Source: Dictyobacter formicarum
GTDB lineage: Bacteria; Chloroflexota; Ktedonobacteria; Ktedonobacterales; Ktedonobacteraceae
Assembly: GCF_016587435.1 (NCBI RefSeq)
Contig: NZ_BNJJ01000002.1
Span: forward strand, 539,991-603,990
Direction: 5' to 3'
Length of the DNA stretch: 64,000 bases
In this document: piece by piece, positions 17,519 through 27,408 of the stretch
Layout: every line of letters starts with the position of its first letter
How positions within the stretch are numbered: the stretch's first letter is position 1
The notes under the pieces: generated by a model
What the model saw: the letters and a program-made list of their open reading frames with translations, nothing else
What the model was told of the DNA's origin: nothing
Databases searched by the model: none
Translations under genes and position numbers: made by a program

Positions 17519-20509
17519 ATGATCACGTATGAGAAACGCTTGATCGATACGACTGAGGTGTTACGGGCCCTTCAGGTCTTGTTAGCTCCGGGGCACGTGG
17601 CAGAGCTTCGCATCTTGAATGCTACGACACGCGCATCACGCTATCCCTACCAGGCCAGCGGGTACTTCAATGATCAGCAAGCGATGATTGAAGCGCTCAA
17701 GACGCTGACATCTGCCAAAGGGGTGTATGTCACACTTCAGCCCTGCATTCCCGAGCTCCTGGCACGGGCACAGAATCGCCTGCGCTCTGCGGATGAGATG
17801 CGTATGAACAAGAGCAGCACCTCAGACAGCCATGTTCTAGCCTATCGATGGCTGCTCATCGATGCCGATCCCGATCGCCCCGCGGATATCTCCGCTTCGG
17901 ATCAAGAACATGAAGCCGCGATCGCACATGCAGAGTCTATCCAGCAAAGGCTGCACGCCATGGGATGGCCTGCACCTATTGTGGCTGATAGCGGCAATGG
18001 AGCCCATTTACTCTACCGCATCGATCTGGGTGTGGCCAGGAAAGATCTGGTGCAGCGCGTTCTCGGAGGGCTGGCAGACGCATTTGATAGCGAAGGTGTT
18101 CACATCGATCAAACGGTCTTCAACCCTTCGCGTATCAGCAAGCTGTATGGGACCCTGGCCTGTAAGGGCGATGATACGCATGAGCGACCCCATCGTATGG
18201 CGCGCTTGCTCGCCGTTCCAGAAGAAATACACCCGGTATCTCAGGATTTGCTTGAGGCGATTGCTCGCCAACCGATTCCGCCAAAGGCGGAGCCACGACG
18301 CCAGATTTCTCGGCGGGGAACGCCTCCTGCCTTTGACCTGGCCGCCTGGATAGCTGCCAATCACCTGGATGTCCAGGGACCCAAGCCATGGAATAACGGC
18401 ATGCGCTGGATCTTCAACGTTTGCCCATGGAATGCGGATCACACCGACCGAAGCGCCTATATCGTCCAATTTGAGAACGGCGCTATCGCCGCGGGGTGCC
18501 AGCACAATAGTTGCCGTGAGAAAACATGGCAGGATCTGCGCCGCCTCTATCCATTGGCTGCCAACGCAAATGGCAGCGCAAGCCCCCCACTTCCACCTAG
18601 GAGCGTGACAGGATCTGCGCCCTCTCCGGATTCACTCCCCGAGATTATCATCGGCGAAGATCAGTTGCGCGATATGACCAATCAGGCCCTTGCGGCCATT
18701 CAGCAGCAAGAAAAGCGCGCGCCAAGCCTCTTTTTGCAGGCGGCGCGACTGGTGAGTGTCGGTCATGATGAAGACCATCGACCAATTATCGGTCAAATGG
18801 GAATTCCCGAGGTCAGAGAAGTGCTCACCCATGCCGCGAATTTCTACCGGCTCAAAAAGGTTGCCGGGGCCGAAGAACTGTATACCAAGGCGCCGTGTCC
18901 ACCACCAAAAGAAATCGCCGAGCAGATTCTCGCGCGGCAAATACGGAAGCCTCACTTACCATTCCCAGCGCTCATGGCGATCGTCGAAGTGCCCGTTATT
19001 CGGCCGGACGGCAGTATCCTCGACAAACCAGGGTATGATCGGACAACACGCCTCTACTATGCCCCTTCAAAGGACATGCCAAAAATAACAGTCCCGATGA
19101 GTCCCACGCGAGAAGAACGCGAAGCTGCCCTGGCCTGCATCTGGGATGCCATTGGAGAGTTTGCCTATGCAAGCGAGGCCGATAAGGCCAATGCGCTCGG
19201 GTTATTGCTCACGCCCATTGCACGTCCCGCCATTCAGCGGCATATCCCCCTGGCGCTTCTGGATGCCCCAAAGAGAGGAACTGGGAAGGGATTGTTGAGT
19301 GATGTTGCCTCTATTATTGCAACCGGTTCGAGCTCCTCAGTTCTCACCATGTCGGAGAACCCGGATGAATTGCAAAAGTCCATCACTGCGCTCCTGATAG
19401 AGGGCGCGACAGTGATCACCATTGATAACATCGTAGAGCGTCTCCAGTCCAAACACCTGGATGCAGTTCTGACAGCCGACTGGTGGAAGGGGCGCATCCT
19501 GGGTGTATCCAAAATGGCGCGTGTGCCCCAACGAGCCACGTGGATCGCCACCGGCAACAACATTCGGCTCGGAGGAGATCTGACCCGCCGGTGCTACCGC
19601 ATACGCATGAACGCGAGAAGCTCCAAACCCCATAAGCGCAAAAATTTCACGCATAAGGACCTAGCCGGGTGGGTTAAGGAACATCGCGTGGAACTGGTCA
19701 AAGCACTACTCACGCTAGCACGCGCCTGGTATGCAGCTGGTCAACCCCGCTACGAGCACCTCCCCTCGATGGGCACGTTCACCGGCTGGGTCGAAACCAT
19801 CGGCGGCATTCTGGAATACGCGGGCGTCCAAGGCTTCCTGACTAATATGGATGAACTGGATGAACAAGCCGACGAGGACGGCCGCCAGTGGGAAGCGTTC
19901 CTCCAGGCATGGCGCTGTGAGGTGGGGGAAGAGTGGGTTCCGCTCTCTACCATCATCAAGGCAATTCAACAATCCGCCGGCACTGCGGGGGGTGTGAGTG
20001 ATGTTGCGGGGGGTGTGAGTGAAAACACGCAAAATTCGCTGGGTGAAGTCCTCCCAGATACCCTGCAGGTCGCCCTCAAAGAGAAGCCCGCGACATTCAG
20101 TGTACGCCTCGGGAAAGCGCTTGACAAGCGCATTGATGCCTGCTTTGGAGACGAGAATCTCTGTCTTGAAAAGATGCTAGATACCCACCATAAAAAGAGT
20201 CTTTGGAGGGTATTTGCGGGGGGTGCGGGGGGTAGTTCCCTACCAAGTCCAGGCGAAAATTGTGAAACACCAGATTCTCTACGTGGAGAATCTGAAAAAA
20301 GGAAAAATGGGAGTGGATCTGATGGGACACACCCCCCGCACCCCCCGCAAATCGCCGAAAACGAAACAGTGCAAAAATCGGAGAATGGCTCTACAAGCGA
20401 CTCTATAGAAATCGCCACATCGGAAGACGGGAAAAAAAAACCTCAAAAACCACAAATTGGTATGCAACCCCCCGCAAATGGGAAGGAATGGGAGGACTTT
20501 GACCTATGA
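17519..20509 (+). CDS. Primase-polymerase / SF3-like helicase replication protein
   Basis: The 996-residue protein has an N-terminal archaeo-eukaryotic-primase-like domain: LLIDADPDRP (metal-binding DxD) near residue 117, SGNGAHLLY, and ISKLYGTLACKG. The ATPase part has a Walker-A-like DAPKRGTGKG near residue 581, ITIDNIVE, and TGNNIRLGGDLTRRCYRIR, as in phage and plasmid primase-helicases. Residues after about 820 are low-complexity and overlap an array of TGCGGGGGGT decamers that may be an origin. GGAGGAG precedes ATG, and the stop overlaps the polymerase start as ATGA. It likely initiates element replication. Confidence 0.85.
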   Translation: MITYEKRLIDTTEVLRALQVLLAPGHVAELRILNATTRASRYPYQASGYFNDQQAMIEALKTLTSAKGVYVTLQPCIPELLARAQNRLRSADEMRMNKSSTSDSHVLAYRWLLIDADPDRPADISASDQEHEAAIAHAESIQQRLHAMGWPAPIVADSGNGAHLLYRIDLGVARKDLVQRVLGGLADAFDSEGVHIDQTVFNPSRISKLYGTLACKGDDTHERPHRMARLLAVPEEIHPVSQDLLEAIARQPIPPKAEPRRQISRRGTPPAFDLAAWIAANHLDVQGPKPWNNGMRWIFNVCPWNADHTDRSAYIVQFENGAIAAGCQHNSCREKTWQDLRRLYPLAANANGSASPPLPPRSVTGSAPSPDSLPEIIIGEDQLRDMTNQALAAIQQQEKRAPSLFLQAARLVSVGHDEDHRPIIGQMGIPEVREVLTHAANFYRLKKVAGAEELYTKAPCPPPKEIAEQILARQIRKPHLPFPALMAIVEVPVIRPDGSILDKPGYDRTTRLYYAPSKDMPKITVPMSPTREEREAALACIWDAIGEFAYASEADKANALGLLLTPIARPAIQRHIPLALLDAPKRGTGKGLLSDVASIIATGSSSSVLTMSENPDELQKSITALLIEGATVITIDNIVERLQSKHLDAVLTADWWKGRILGVSKMARVPQRATWIATGNNIRLGGDLTRRCYRIRMNARSSKPHKRKNFTHKDLAGWVKEHRVELVKALLTLARAWYAAGQPRYEHLPSMGTFTGWVETIGGILEYAGVQGFLTNMDELDEQADEDGRQWEAFLQAWRCEVGEEWVPLSTIIKAIQQSAGTAGGVSDVAGGVSENTQNSLGEVLPDTLQVALKEKPATFSVRLGKALDKRIDACFGDENLCLEKMLDTHHKKSLWRVFAGGAGGSSLPSPGENCETPDSLRGESEKRKNGSGSDGTHPPHPPQIAENETVQKSENGSTSDSIEIATSEDGKKKPQKPQIGMQPPANGKEWEDFDL
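19984..20476. promoter_or_regulatory. Decamer array with central hairpin, candidate replication origin
   Basis: TGCGGGGGGT occurs on the + strand at 19984, 20005, 20215 and 20224; its complement ACCCCCCGCA occurs at 20331, 20340 and 20467. Between the two groups lies a perfect 9-bp hairpin, CAGATTCTC (20271-20279) with GAGAATCTG (20286-20294). The decamer is read in two frames (GCG GGG GGT; CAC CCC CCG; CCC CCC GCA), which argues for DNA-level constraint. I see no other copy in this window. Confidence 0.6.
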
Positions 20510-22833
20510 CCCCAATTGAACTTCTCGAAGATCTGCAGAAACACGATGTCTACCTGAGCCTGAACGGTGAGAAACTCCACGTCCATGCGGCAAAAGGTGC
20601 ATTCACACCAGAACTGCAAGCCCAGGTACTCGCGCAAAAAACTGACCTGCTTCACCTGCTCTCTTCCGATGGAGATCAGCCATTGGAAGAACAAGAGAAG
20701 CCAGAAGATGCTAAGATCGAACAATGCGTACAATGCCCCGAACCACTCACATACTATAGCGATCAAGGCATCCCCTATTGCGAAAAGCACCGACGGGAGA
20801 AATCACTGGCACAGTGCGCAGCCTCCCCTGCCCTCCAGCTGGTGACCCAGGAAGCTTTTTTCCTTCATGATGTGTGTTGTGAAATCGCGGAAGCACTCGG
20901 CCAGGTTACCGGCCCGGTCGCGCTGGATCTGGAGACGACAGGACTCAATGCCCTACATGATCGCGTGGTCTCGATCATGATAGGGATTCCTGGCCGGGTC
21001 TATATCCTCGATATGCGCCCGTATTACAATCTATCGCCGGAACGCCGGAAGGAATGGAGGAGAGCGCTACAGAATGTATTCCAAAAGCCTGCAGTGACGT
21101 GGATCGGGCACAATCTGAAATTTGATTGGAAATTCCTCTCTGCCCACTTCACTATCCATCTCCCCCAGGTCTACGACACGATGCTGGTCGAGCAGCTTAT
21201 TCATGGCGCCGGACTCAGCGATAGGGAGTTCTCTGTCAGCCTTCAACAGACAGCCGCACGCTACCAGATCCTGGTAGAAAAAGAGCAACGAGCCTGGTTT
21301 CCTCAGCTCCATATGCGGCCAGAATGGTCTTCCCCATTCCCAGCGCAACAACTGGCATACATGATCCAGGACATTGAAGTCCCGTACCATATCTACGAGC
21401 GCCAACAGCAACGCATCCGCGAGCTTGACCTCGCACAGATTGTACAGGTGGAAAATCAAGCCCTTCCAGCACTGGCGGCGATGGAATTACGAGGCGTCCT
21501 TATCGATCAAGCGCTCTGGCGGTCGATGCTCCAGAAGAAAGCTGAACGCCAACACCTTCTAGAGCAAGAAATCGCCACCACGCTAGGGAAAGCACTACAA
21601 AAGGCATATGATACGTACCAGCGAGCGCTCCAAGCTGAAGAGCAACACTTGATGCATACGTACCAATCTGAACGGACGCCATCTAGCTGGCCCGCGTTCC
21701 GAAAGGAAGGTCTTGCGTCCTGGAAAGCCAATCATAAAGCACCACCCAGACCCTCACGTATGCCCCAGGGAGAGCCGACTATCAATCTGGCCTCTTCAAC
21801 GCAGCTGCTGGCCGCGCTATCATCAATGGGTATTCACGTAATCTCAACACGTGAGAGTAGCCTGGAACCCTATGCCGCGCGTTTTCCACTGATCGCGAAA
21901 TTGTTGCAGTGGAAGAAACTCCAGAAGTTCAATAGCTCCTTCGGCGAAAATATCCTCGCGGTGATTGGATCAGATGGGCGCCTGCGCGGGGACTTCGCCC
22001 AGATCGGCGCAGCATCCGGCCGCATCATTTGCAGCAAGCCCAATCTCCAGCAGATCCCTTCCCACGAGAAGAATGAGGACGAGAACATCCGCCGGTGCTT
22101 CATCGCCCCTGCCGGGTATAAGTTGCTCAAGGCAGACCTGAGCAACATCGAGCTACGCATTCTGGCAGAAGTCGCGCAAGATAGAGAACTGCTCCGCCTG
22201 TTCGCAGAAGGCGCAGATCTCCACGCGGAGACTGCAAAGCTGATGTTCAATCTACCACCAGAGACGGATACCCGCAGCTACCTGTACAAAGGCAAGGCAT
22301 GCGCACGCGATATCGCGAAGACCATCAACTATGGCCTGGCCTACGGCATGGGCGCCCAGGGATTAGCTGCGAGGGTTGGGGTATCTGAAGACGTGGCAAA
22401 GGAACTGATGACCACCTACTTCAATACCTATGCAGATGTGGCCAGATGGCTGCGGACCACGGCAAAACAGGCATTGAAACAGGGCTATGCAGTCACCCTG
22501 GCCGGGAGGCGCCGGCCCTTTATCGTCACTCCACTCGATGACCAGGCCACACGAGGAGCCATGGAGCGCTCAGCCAAGAACCATCCCATCCAGGGACTCA
22601 ACGCCGATATCATCAAACGCGCCCTGGCACTGCTCTACCAACGACTCCCAGAGGCTGCGCACATTGTCCTAGCCGTGCATGACGAAGTGGTGTTGGAGTG
22701 CCCGGAACAGAACATCGTAGAGGTGGAGAAAATCTTAAAGGATGCGATGGTGCAGGCCTGCCGGGACTTCCTCACTGTCGTGCATATTCCTGAACCGGAT
22801 GTCCTTGTAGAGAGTTACTGGAAGAAAGATTAA
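20506..22833 (+). CDS. Family A DNA polymerase with 3'-5' exonuclease and unusual N-terminal domain
   Basis: The 775-residue polymerase lacks the 5' nuclease of PolI. Residues 1-50 (IELLEDLQKHDVYLSL, then GAFTPELQAQVL and KTDLLHLL) resemble the TubC-type docking domain. A C-x2-C...C-x2-H zinc-ribbon-like segment follows near 78-98. The exonuclease starts at ALDLETTGL near 139. Polymerase motif A DLSNIELRILAE lies near 543, motif B KTINYGLAYGMG near 604 and motif C VHDEVV near 723. It overlaps the primase stop by 4 nt, so the element encodes its own elongation polymerase. Confidence 0.9.
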   Translation: MTPIELLEDLQKHDVYLSLNGEKLHVHAAKGAFTPELQAQVLAQKTDLLHLLSSDGDQPLEEQEKPEDAKIEQCVQCPEPLTYYSDQGIPYCEKHRREKSLAQCAASPALQLVTQEAFFLHDVCCEIAEALGQVTGPVALDLETTGLNALHDRVVSIMIGIPGRVYILDMRPYYNLSPERRKEWRRALQNVFQKPAVTWIGHNLKFDWKFLSAHFTIHLPQVYDTMLVEQLIHGAGLSDREFSVSLQQTAARYQILVEKEQRAWFPQLHMRPEWSSPFPAQQLAYMIQDIEVPYHIYERQQQRIRELDLAQIVQVENQALPALAAMELRGVLIDQALWRSMLQKKAERQHLLEQEIATTLGKALQKAYDTYQRALQAEEQHLMHTYQSERTPSSWPAFRKEGLASWKANHKAPPRPSRMPQGEPTINLASSTQLLAALSSMGIHVISTRESSLEPYAARFPLIAKLLQWKKLQKFNSSFGENILAVIGSDGRLRGDFAQIGAASGRIICSKPNLQQIPSHEKNEDENIRRCFIAPAGYKLLKADLSNIELRILAEVAQDRELLRLFAEGADLHAETAKLMFNLPPETDTRSYLYKGKACARDIAKTINYGLAYGMGAQGLAARVGVSEDVAKELMTTYFNTYADVARWLRTTAKQALKQGYAVTLAGRRRPFIVTPLDDQATRGAMERSAKNHPIQGLNADIIKRALALLYQRLPEAAHIVLAVHDEVVLECPEQNIVEVEKILKDAMVQACRDFLTVVHIPEPDVLVESYWKKD

Positions 22834-22887
22834 GCGCAGCCAGTTCCTGACGCTAACAACGCCCAGGAGCGGCTTTAAGGATGAGAG

Positions 22888-23745
22888 ATGAATATGGACA
22901 AGAAACCCTTTGCATGGTATGGAGGCAAGGCTGCGCTCACGCCGCTATTGGTATCGCTACTCCCAAAGCACCAGGTCTACTGTGAGGTCTTTGGTGGTTC
23001 CGGCGCGCTCCTCTTCGGCAAATCACCGAGCCGTATAGAGATCTTCAATGACATTGATAGCGGCGTGGTCAACTTCTTCCGAGTACTACGCAATCCGGTG
23101 CAGGCTGAAGCCCTGCAGCAACTTTTACTGCTCACACCCTATGCCCGAGAAGAGTATTACGCCTGTCTGAAACACTGGAATGAAGCTGAAGATCCAGTAG
23201 AGAAGGCCCGACAATGGTACTGTGCCGTGATGCAAAGCATGAATAGCTCCATTCGATCAACGGGTTGGAGTTCGTCAAAAGTTCCCAACTCGAACCCTGC
23301 CCTCAAGTGGTCAAATCACGCAACACACCTGACTGAGTTTGTGAAAAGGCTCTCGAGGGTCCAAATCGATCACCGAGATTTCGAGCAGGTTATCCAGGCA
23401 TATGACAGCCCTGAAACCTGCTTTTACCTCGACCCGCCCTATCTCGCAGAGACCCGGCGCAAGGCACAATGTTATAGCCATGAGATGACCTATGCGGACC
23501 ACGAGCGCCTCTTAGACCGCATAGGTCACGTCCAGGGAATGGTTATCCTCTCCGGATATGGCCATCCACTTTATCGAGAAGCGCTATCTGCCTGGGAATG
23601 TAAAACGATTACCGTCACCTGTTCCTCAGAAAACCGTCGCGCGGAGCAAGAAATAGTCCAGCAGACAACAAGGAAAGAGTGCATTTGGCGTAATCCCAGG
23701 TGCCTACATAAATCGGAAACGACACTATTCGATATGATGGCCTAA
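22888..23745 (+). CDS. dam: DNA adenine methylase (Dam / D12 class)
   Basis: The 285-residue enzyme matches class D12 adenine N6-methyltransferases. KPFAWYGGKAAL and EVFGGSGALLFGK form the SAM-binding region near the N-terminus, and the catalytic DPPY appears in CFYLDPPYL near residue 178. Its length is normal for Dam/M.DpnIIA. A GGATGAG site lies just before ATG. No cognate restriction gene sits beside it, so it is probably an orphan methylase protecting or marking element DNA. Specificity for GATC is a family expectation, not something seen. Confidence 0.88.
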   Translation: MNMDKKPFAWYGGKAALTPLLVSLLPKHQVYCEVFGGSGALLFGKSPSRIEIFNDIDSGVVNFFRVLRNPVQAEALQQLLLLTPYAREEYYACLKHWNEAEDPVEKARQWYCAVMQSMNSSIRSTGWSSSKVPNSNPALKWSNHATHLTEFVKRLSRVQIDHRDFEQVIQAYDSPETCFYLDPPYLAETRRKAQCYSHEMTYADHERLLDRIGHVQGMVILSGYGHPLYREALSAWECKTITVTCSSENRRAEQEIVQQTTRKECIWRNPRCLHKSETTLFDMMA

Positions 23746-23763
23746 GAAGCGAGGAGAAGAAAC

Positions 23764-25323
23764 ATGACACAGGATATCACCTTAACAGATATGTTTTGTG
23801 GCGCTGGTGGGACTTCCACCGGCGCAGTGGCAGCTGGCATCGATGTTCGCCTGGCTATCAATCACTGGAAACGGGCAATTGAAACGCACAATTGCAATCA
23901 TCCCAATACGGCTCATGTTCTCACCGATCTTCACAAGGCTAATCCTCGCCGATTTCCATCAACCACCGGATTAGCGGCGAGTCCGGAATGCACAAGCCAT
24001 ACGCTGGCCAAGGGAAGAAAGCGTACTGGTCAGCAGCAGTTATCCCTCTTCGATGAAGGCCCGACCTTGGAGGATGAAGCAGAAGAGCGTTCACGCTGTA
24101 CGATGTGGACACCACTGGACTGGGCAGAATATCACAATTATCAGTTCGTGATTCTGGAAAATGTTGTTGACGCGCACCTGTGGCGCCCCTTCGACTCATG
24201 GCTGCAGGCCTGGAAAAGCCTGGGGTATGACTTTGAACTGGTCTACTTCAATAGCATGTTTGCCCATCCAACACCTCAATCCAGGGATCGAATGTACTTC
24301 GTCGCGTGGAAGAAAGGCAATCGTCGCCCAGATCTCCGCATCTGCCCACTTGCCTACTGTGGTCATTGCGGGAAAGATGTTGCGTCGGTACAGTCCTGGA
24401 AAAATGTCAGCAAGCGCCGCGGCAAATACAAACAGCAATATGTGTATCGCTGTCCTGAGTGCGCTCACGAGGTCACTCCGTACTACTATGCAGCTGCGAA
24501 TGCGATTGATTGGACAATCCCAGCACCACGCATTGGAGATCGGGTACGTCCACTTCGTGAGAAGACGCTGCAACGGATTGCAGATGGTTTGCAGAAGTTC
24601 GCTGGCCATTCGTTTAGCATTCCGATGACTAGGGTTCAAGATCGATTCCGAGATATGATACAGGAGCCATTTCCAACCCAAACGGGAACAGAAACGCAGG
24701 GTTTGGTTGTCCCCTACTTAATCAACCTTAATCATACTGCAGCCCGGCCGGTGCTCGTCGTGGAACAGCCATTTCATACCCAGACAGCCTATGACGCAAC
24801 CGGTGTAGTCTTGCCCTATATCGCAGAGTTGCATGGAACATCAACAGCACGAAGTGCGACTGAACCCCTGGCAACAATATGCGTCGGCGGATTGCATCAT
24901 GGTCTAGTCACACCACCATTTATCCTTGATCATCTTGCTGAATATCGCCCTCGCGAGATTACACGACCGATGTCCACCATCTGTGCGGCGGGCAATCATC
25001 ATAGCATCATCGTTCCGCCTGCTCAAAGCTGGTTGATGACCTACTACAACAATGGACAACTATCTCCAGTACAACAGGCCGCGCCCACAGTTACTACATT
25101 GGAACGTCATGCTCTGGTGACAAGTGAAGAGGCCAGTTCCATTGCAGTTGAAGATTGCGGATTTCGCATGCTCTTTCCCAAAGAAATACAGGCAGCGATG
25201 GCATTTCCCACTGAGTATGTGATCACGGGCAATCGCCGGGAGCAGGTCAAGCAACTGGGGAATGCTGTGACGCCGCCTGTTATGCAGCTTTTAGTCTCAC
25301 GCATTCTCCAATCTTTAGCATAA
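23764..25323 (+). CDS. DNA (cytosine-5) methyltransferase with SPEC motif IV variant and zinc-ribbon insert
   Basis: Motif I DMFCGAGGTSTGA is at residues 9-21 and motif VI appears as ILENVVDAHLW. Motif VIII appears as QSRDRMYFVAW, and the C-terminal QLGNAVTPPV is motif X-like. The catalytic loop is unusual: instead of PCQ it reads SPECTSHT, keeping Cys but with Glu in front. Two CxxC pairs (YCGHCG and YRCPECAH) about 30 residues apart look like an inserted zinc ribbon. The 519-residue protein is 18 bp downstream of dam and likely co-transcribed. The target site is unknown. Confidence 0.85.
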   Translation: MTQDITLTDMFCGAGGTSTGAVAAGIDVRLAINHWKRAIETHNCNHPNTAHVLTDLHKANPRRFPSTTGLAASPECTSHTLAKGRKRTGQQQLSLFDEGPTLEDEAEERSRCTMWTPLDWAEYHNYQFVILENVVDAHLWRPFDSWLQAWKSLGYDFELVYFNSMFAHPTPQSRDRMYFVAWKKGNRRPDLRICPLAYCGHCGKDVASVQSWKNVSKRRGKYKQQYVYRCPECAHEVTPYYYAAANAIDWTIPAPRIGDRVRPLREKTLQRIADGLQKFAGHSFSIPMTRVQDRFRDMIQEPFPTQTGTETQGLVVPYLINLNHTAARPVLVVEQPFHTQTAYDATGVVLPYIAELHGTSTARSATEPLATICVGGLHHGLVTPPFILDHLAEYRPREITRPMSTICAAGNHHSIIVPPAQSWLMTYYNNGQLSPVQQAAPTVTTLERHALVTSEEASSIAVEDCGFRMLFPKEIQAAMAFPTEYVITGNRREQVKQLGNAVTPPVMQLLVSRILQSLA

Positions 25324-25848
25324 TTCAGATTAACTCCCTTCTGCGGAGGAGGCGAGTGCAGGTGAGCAGACCGAGACGATGGTAGGTAAAAATCTGTAAT
25401 GGCAGTAATGATGAGGAAGCCTGCGCTGGATGGGGAAAGAAGCAGGGACTGTGGTGGCGATAAAGGAGAGAGCAGTAATCTCGAGGTTTCATGTCTTCGC
25501 TGCGCTCTCCTTCGCATTATTTCATAGCAGGCAAAAGATAAAGCGTAAGTATTCTTTTATGAACAGCAAATGACAATAGAGAGAAAAGGATATGCTCTGT
25601 ACCATAATCAAGTTTTCAATTAAAATTAGCGGCTATCCCAAAAGAATTTACGAAAGGTTTAGCTCAAAAAGAGCATTATGCAGGACAAAAGCTAGCCAAA
25701 TGACGGTATTGCTGGTAGAATTGTAGAGAAAGTATCCATAATGCTAGGGAGCTGACATATTTGCAAAAATTGGTAATGAACACTCTTTTTGCTATATTGC
25801 CAGTTGATAAATTCATAGCAAGTAAATATAACTTTCTTAGGACAAATA
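25324..25848. other. 525-bp AT-rich spacer before the type I RM operon
   Basis: No gene was found; short frames on the minus strand have no ribosome sites. The right end contains the promoter noted separately. This spacer and a 416-bp one after hsdR isolate the RM operon from its tightly packed neighbours, as expected for a cassette acquired as a unit. Confidence 0.5.
25770..25798 (+). promoter_or_regulatory. Probable promoter of the hsdMSR operon
   Basis: TTGGTA (25770-25775), a 17-bp spacer and TATATT (25793-25798) lie 50 bp before the hsdM start. Confidence 0.5.
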
Positions 25849-27408
25849 ATGGTTAGCCAAGAATTGAAAAAGACGCTGTGGGCGGCGGCGGATAAGCTGC
25901 GCTCTAACATGGACGCTGCCGAGTATAAACATATTGCCCTCGGTCTTATTTTCCTCAAATATGTTTCCGATACGTTCTCCGAACGCCAGGTAGAGTTGCG
26001 TCAAAAGTTTATCGATCCTGATGATGAATATTATCTACCTGATCAAGATAGTATAGACAGTGAACTGGAAGATCGCGACTACTACACCGAGGCCAATGTA
26101 TTCTGGGTGCCGGAGTCCGCACGATGGGAGAGTATAAGGAATAATGCGAAGCAGCCCAACTTGGGCAAGCTGATAGATGATGCGCTCATTGCCATTGAGA
26201 CTGAGAACCCTCGCTTGAAGAATATCCTGGATAAACGCTTTGCCCGCACGGAGCTTGAACCCGGCAGGTTGGGAGAACTGGTTGATCTCATATCAAAAGT
26301 TGGCTTCGGGGGAGGGGAGAAAGCCCGCGATGTACTTGGCGAGGTATATGAATATTTCCTCGGCCAATTTGCTAATGCCGAAGGGAAGAAGGGCGGCCAG
26401 TTCTATACTCCTGCCTCTGTTGTTAGGGTGATTGTCGAAATCATTGCCCCGCATAGGGGCAAGGTATATGATCCTTGCTGCGGCTCCGGTGGCATGTTTG
26501 TCCAGTCTGAGAAATTCATAGAGTCTCATGGCGGCAGGTTTGGCGATATCAGCATTTACGGGCAGGAAGGCAATCCTACAACCTGGCGACTCGTCGCAAT
26601 GAACCTGGCTATCCGGGGAATGGACTTCAACCTTGGAAAAGAGCCTGCCGATACGTTCACCCGCGATCAGCACCCGGACTTGCGGGCGGACTATATTATG
26701 GCAAATCCACCGTTCAATATTTCTGACTGGTGGAATGAAAAGTTGGCTGGGGACGCACGATGGGAATATGGCATGCCGCCTGCCGGAAATGCGAATTATG
26801 CCTGGTTGTCTCATATCCTATACCACCTGAAACCTTCCGGCTTGGCTGGCGTGGTTCTGGCAAATGGCTCTATGTCTTCCAATCAAAATAGCGAGGGAAC
26901 CATCCGTAAGGAGATGATCGAGCGGGACGTGATAGACTGCATGATTGCTTTACCTCCACAGCTTTTCTTCAACACACAGATTCCAGCCTGCCTATGGTTC
27001 TTGACTAAAGACAAACGTGCTAATGGTCGTGACCGGCGCGGAGAAATTCTGTTCATTGATGCCCGCAAACTGGGGCGCATGGAAACCCGCGTAACGCGTG
27101 TGCTGGACGATGCCGACATTGCCAAAATTGCAACCGCTTATCATGCCTGGCGAACGGATAGTGAAACCACAAAAAGATATCAAAATGAGCCGGGCTTCGT
27201 GTATGCAGCAAAAAAGGAGGAAGTGAAAACCCACGATTATATCCTCACCCCAGGGCGCTATGTTGGAGCAGAAGAAATCGAGGATGATGAAGCAACCTTT
27301 GCCGAAAAAATGACCTATTTGACGCAGCAGTTAAAAGTGCAAATGTTAAAAGGTAATAAGCTAAACGAAGAAATCTGCAAGCAACTCAAAAAGGTGGGAT
27401 ATGAGTGA
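25849..27408 (+). CDS. hsdM: Type I restriction-modification methyltransferase subunit HsdM
   Basis: HsdM methylates adenine N6 within the site recognised by HsdS. The 519-residue protein has the N-terminal helical domain (LWAAADKLRSNMDAAEYKH, then FLKYVSDTF), SAM motif DPCCGSGGMFV near residue 206, and catalytic NPPFN near residue 286. Length is typical. It begins a four-gene run in which every junction overlaps by one to four bases. Base composition looks lower in GC than the replication operon to the left. Confidence 0.95.
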   Translation: MVSQELKKTLWAAADKLRSNMDAAEYKHIALGLIFLKYVSDTFSERQVELRQKFIDPDDEYYLPDQDSIDSELEDRDYYTEANVFWVPESARWESIRNNAKQPNLGKLIDDALIAIETENPRLKNILDKRFARTELEPGRLGELVDLISKVGFGGGEKARDVLGEVYEYFLGQFANAEGKKGGQFYTPASVVRVIVEIIAPHRGKVYDPCCGSGGMFVQSEKFIESHGGRFGDISIYGQEGNPTTWRLVAMNLAIRGMDFNLGKEPADTFTRDQHPDLRADYIMANPPFNISDWWNEKLAGDARWEYGMPPAGNANYAWLSHILYHLKPSGLAGVVLANGSMSSNQNSEGTIRKEMIERDVIDCMIALPPQLFFNTQIPACLWFLTKDKRANGRDRRGEILFIDARKLGRMETRVTRVLDDADIAKIATAYHAWRTDSETTKRYQNEPGFVYAAKKEEVKTHDYILTPGRYVGAEEIEDDEATFAEKMTYLTQQLKVQMLKGNKLNEEICKQLKKVGYE

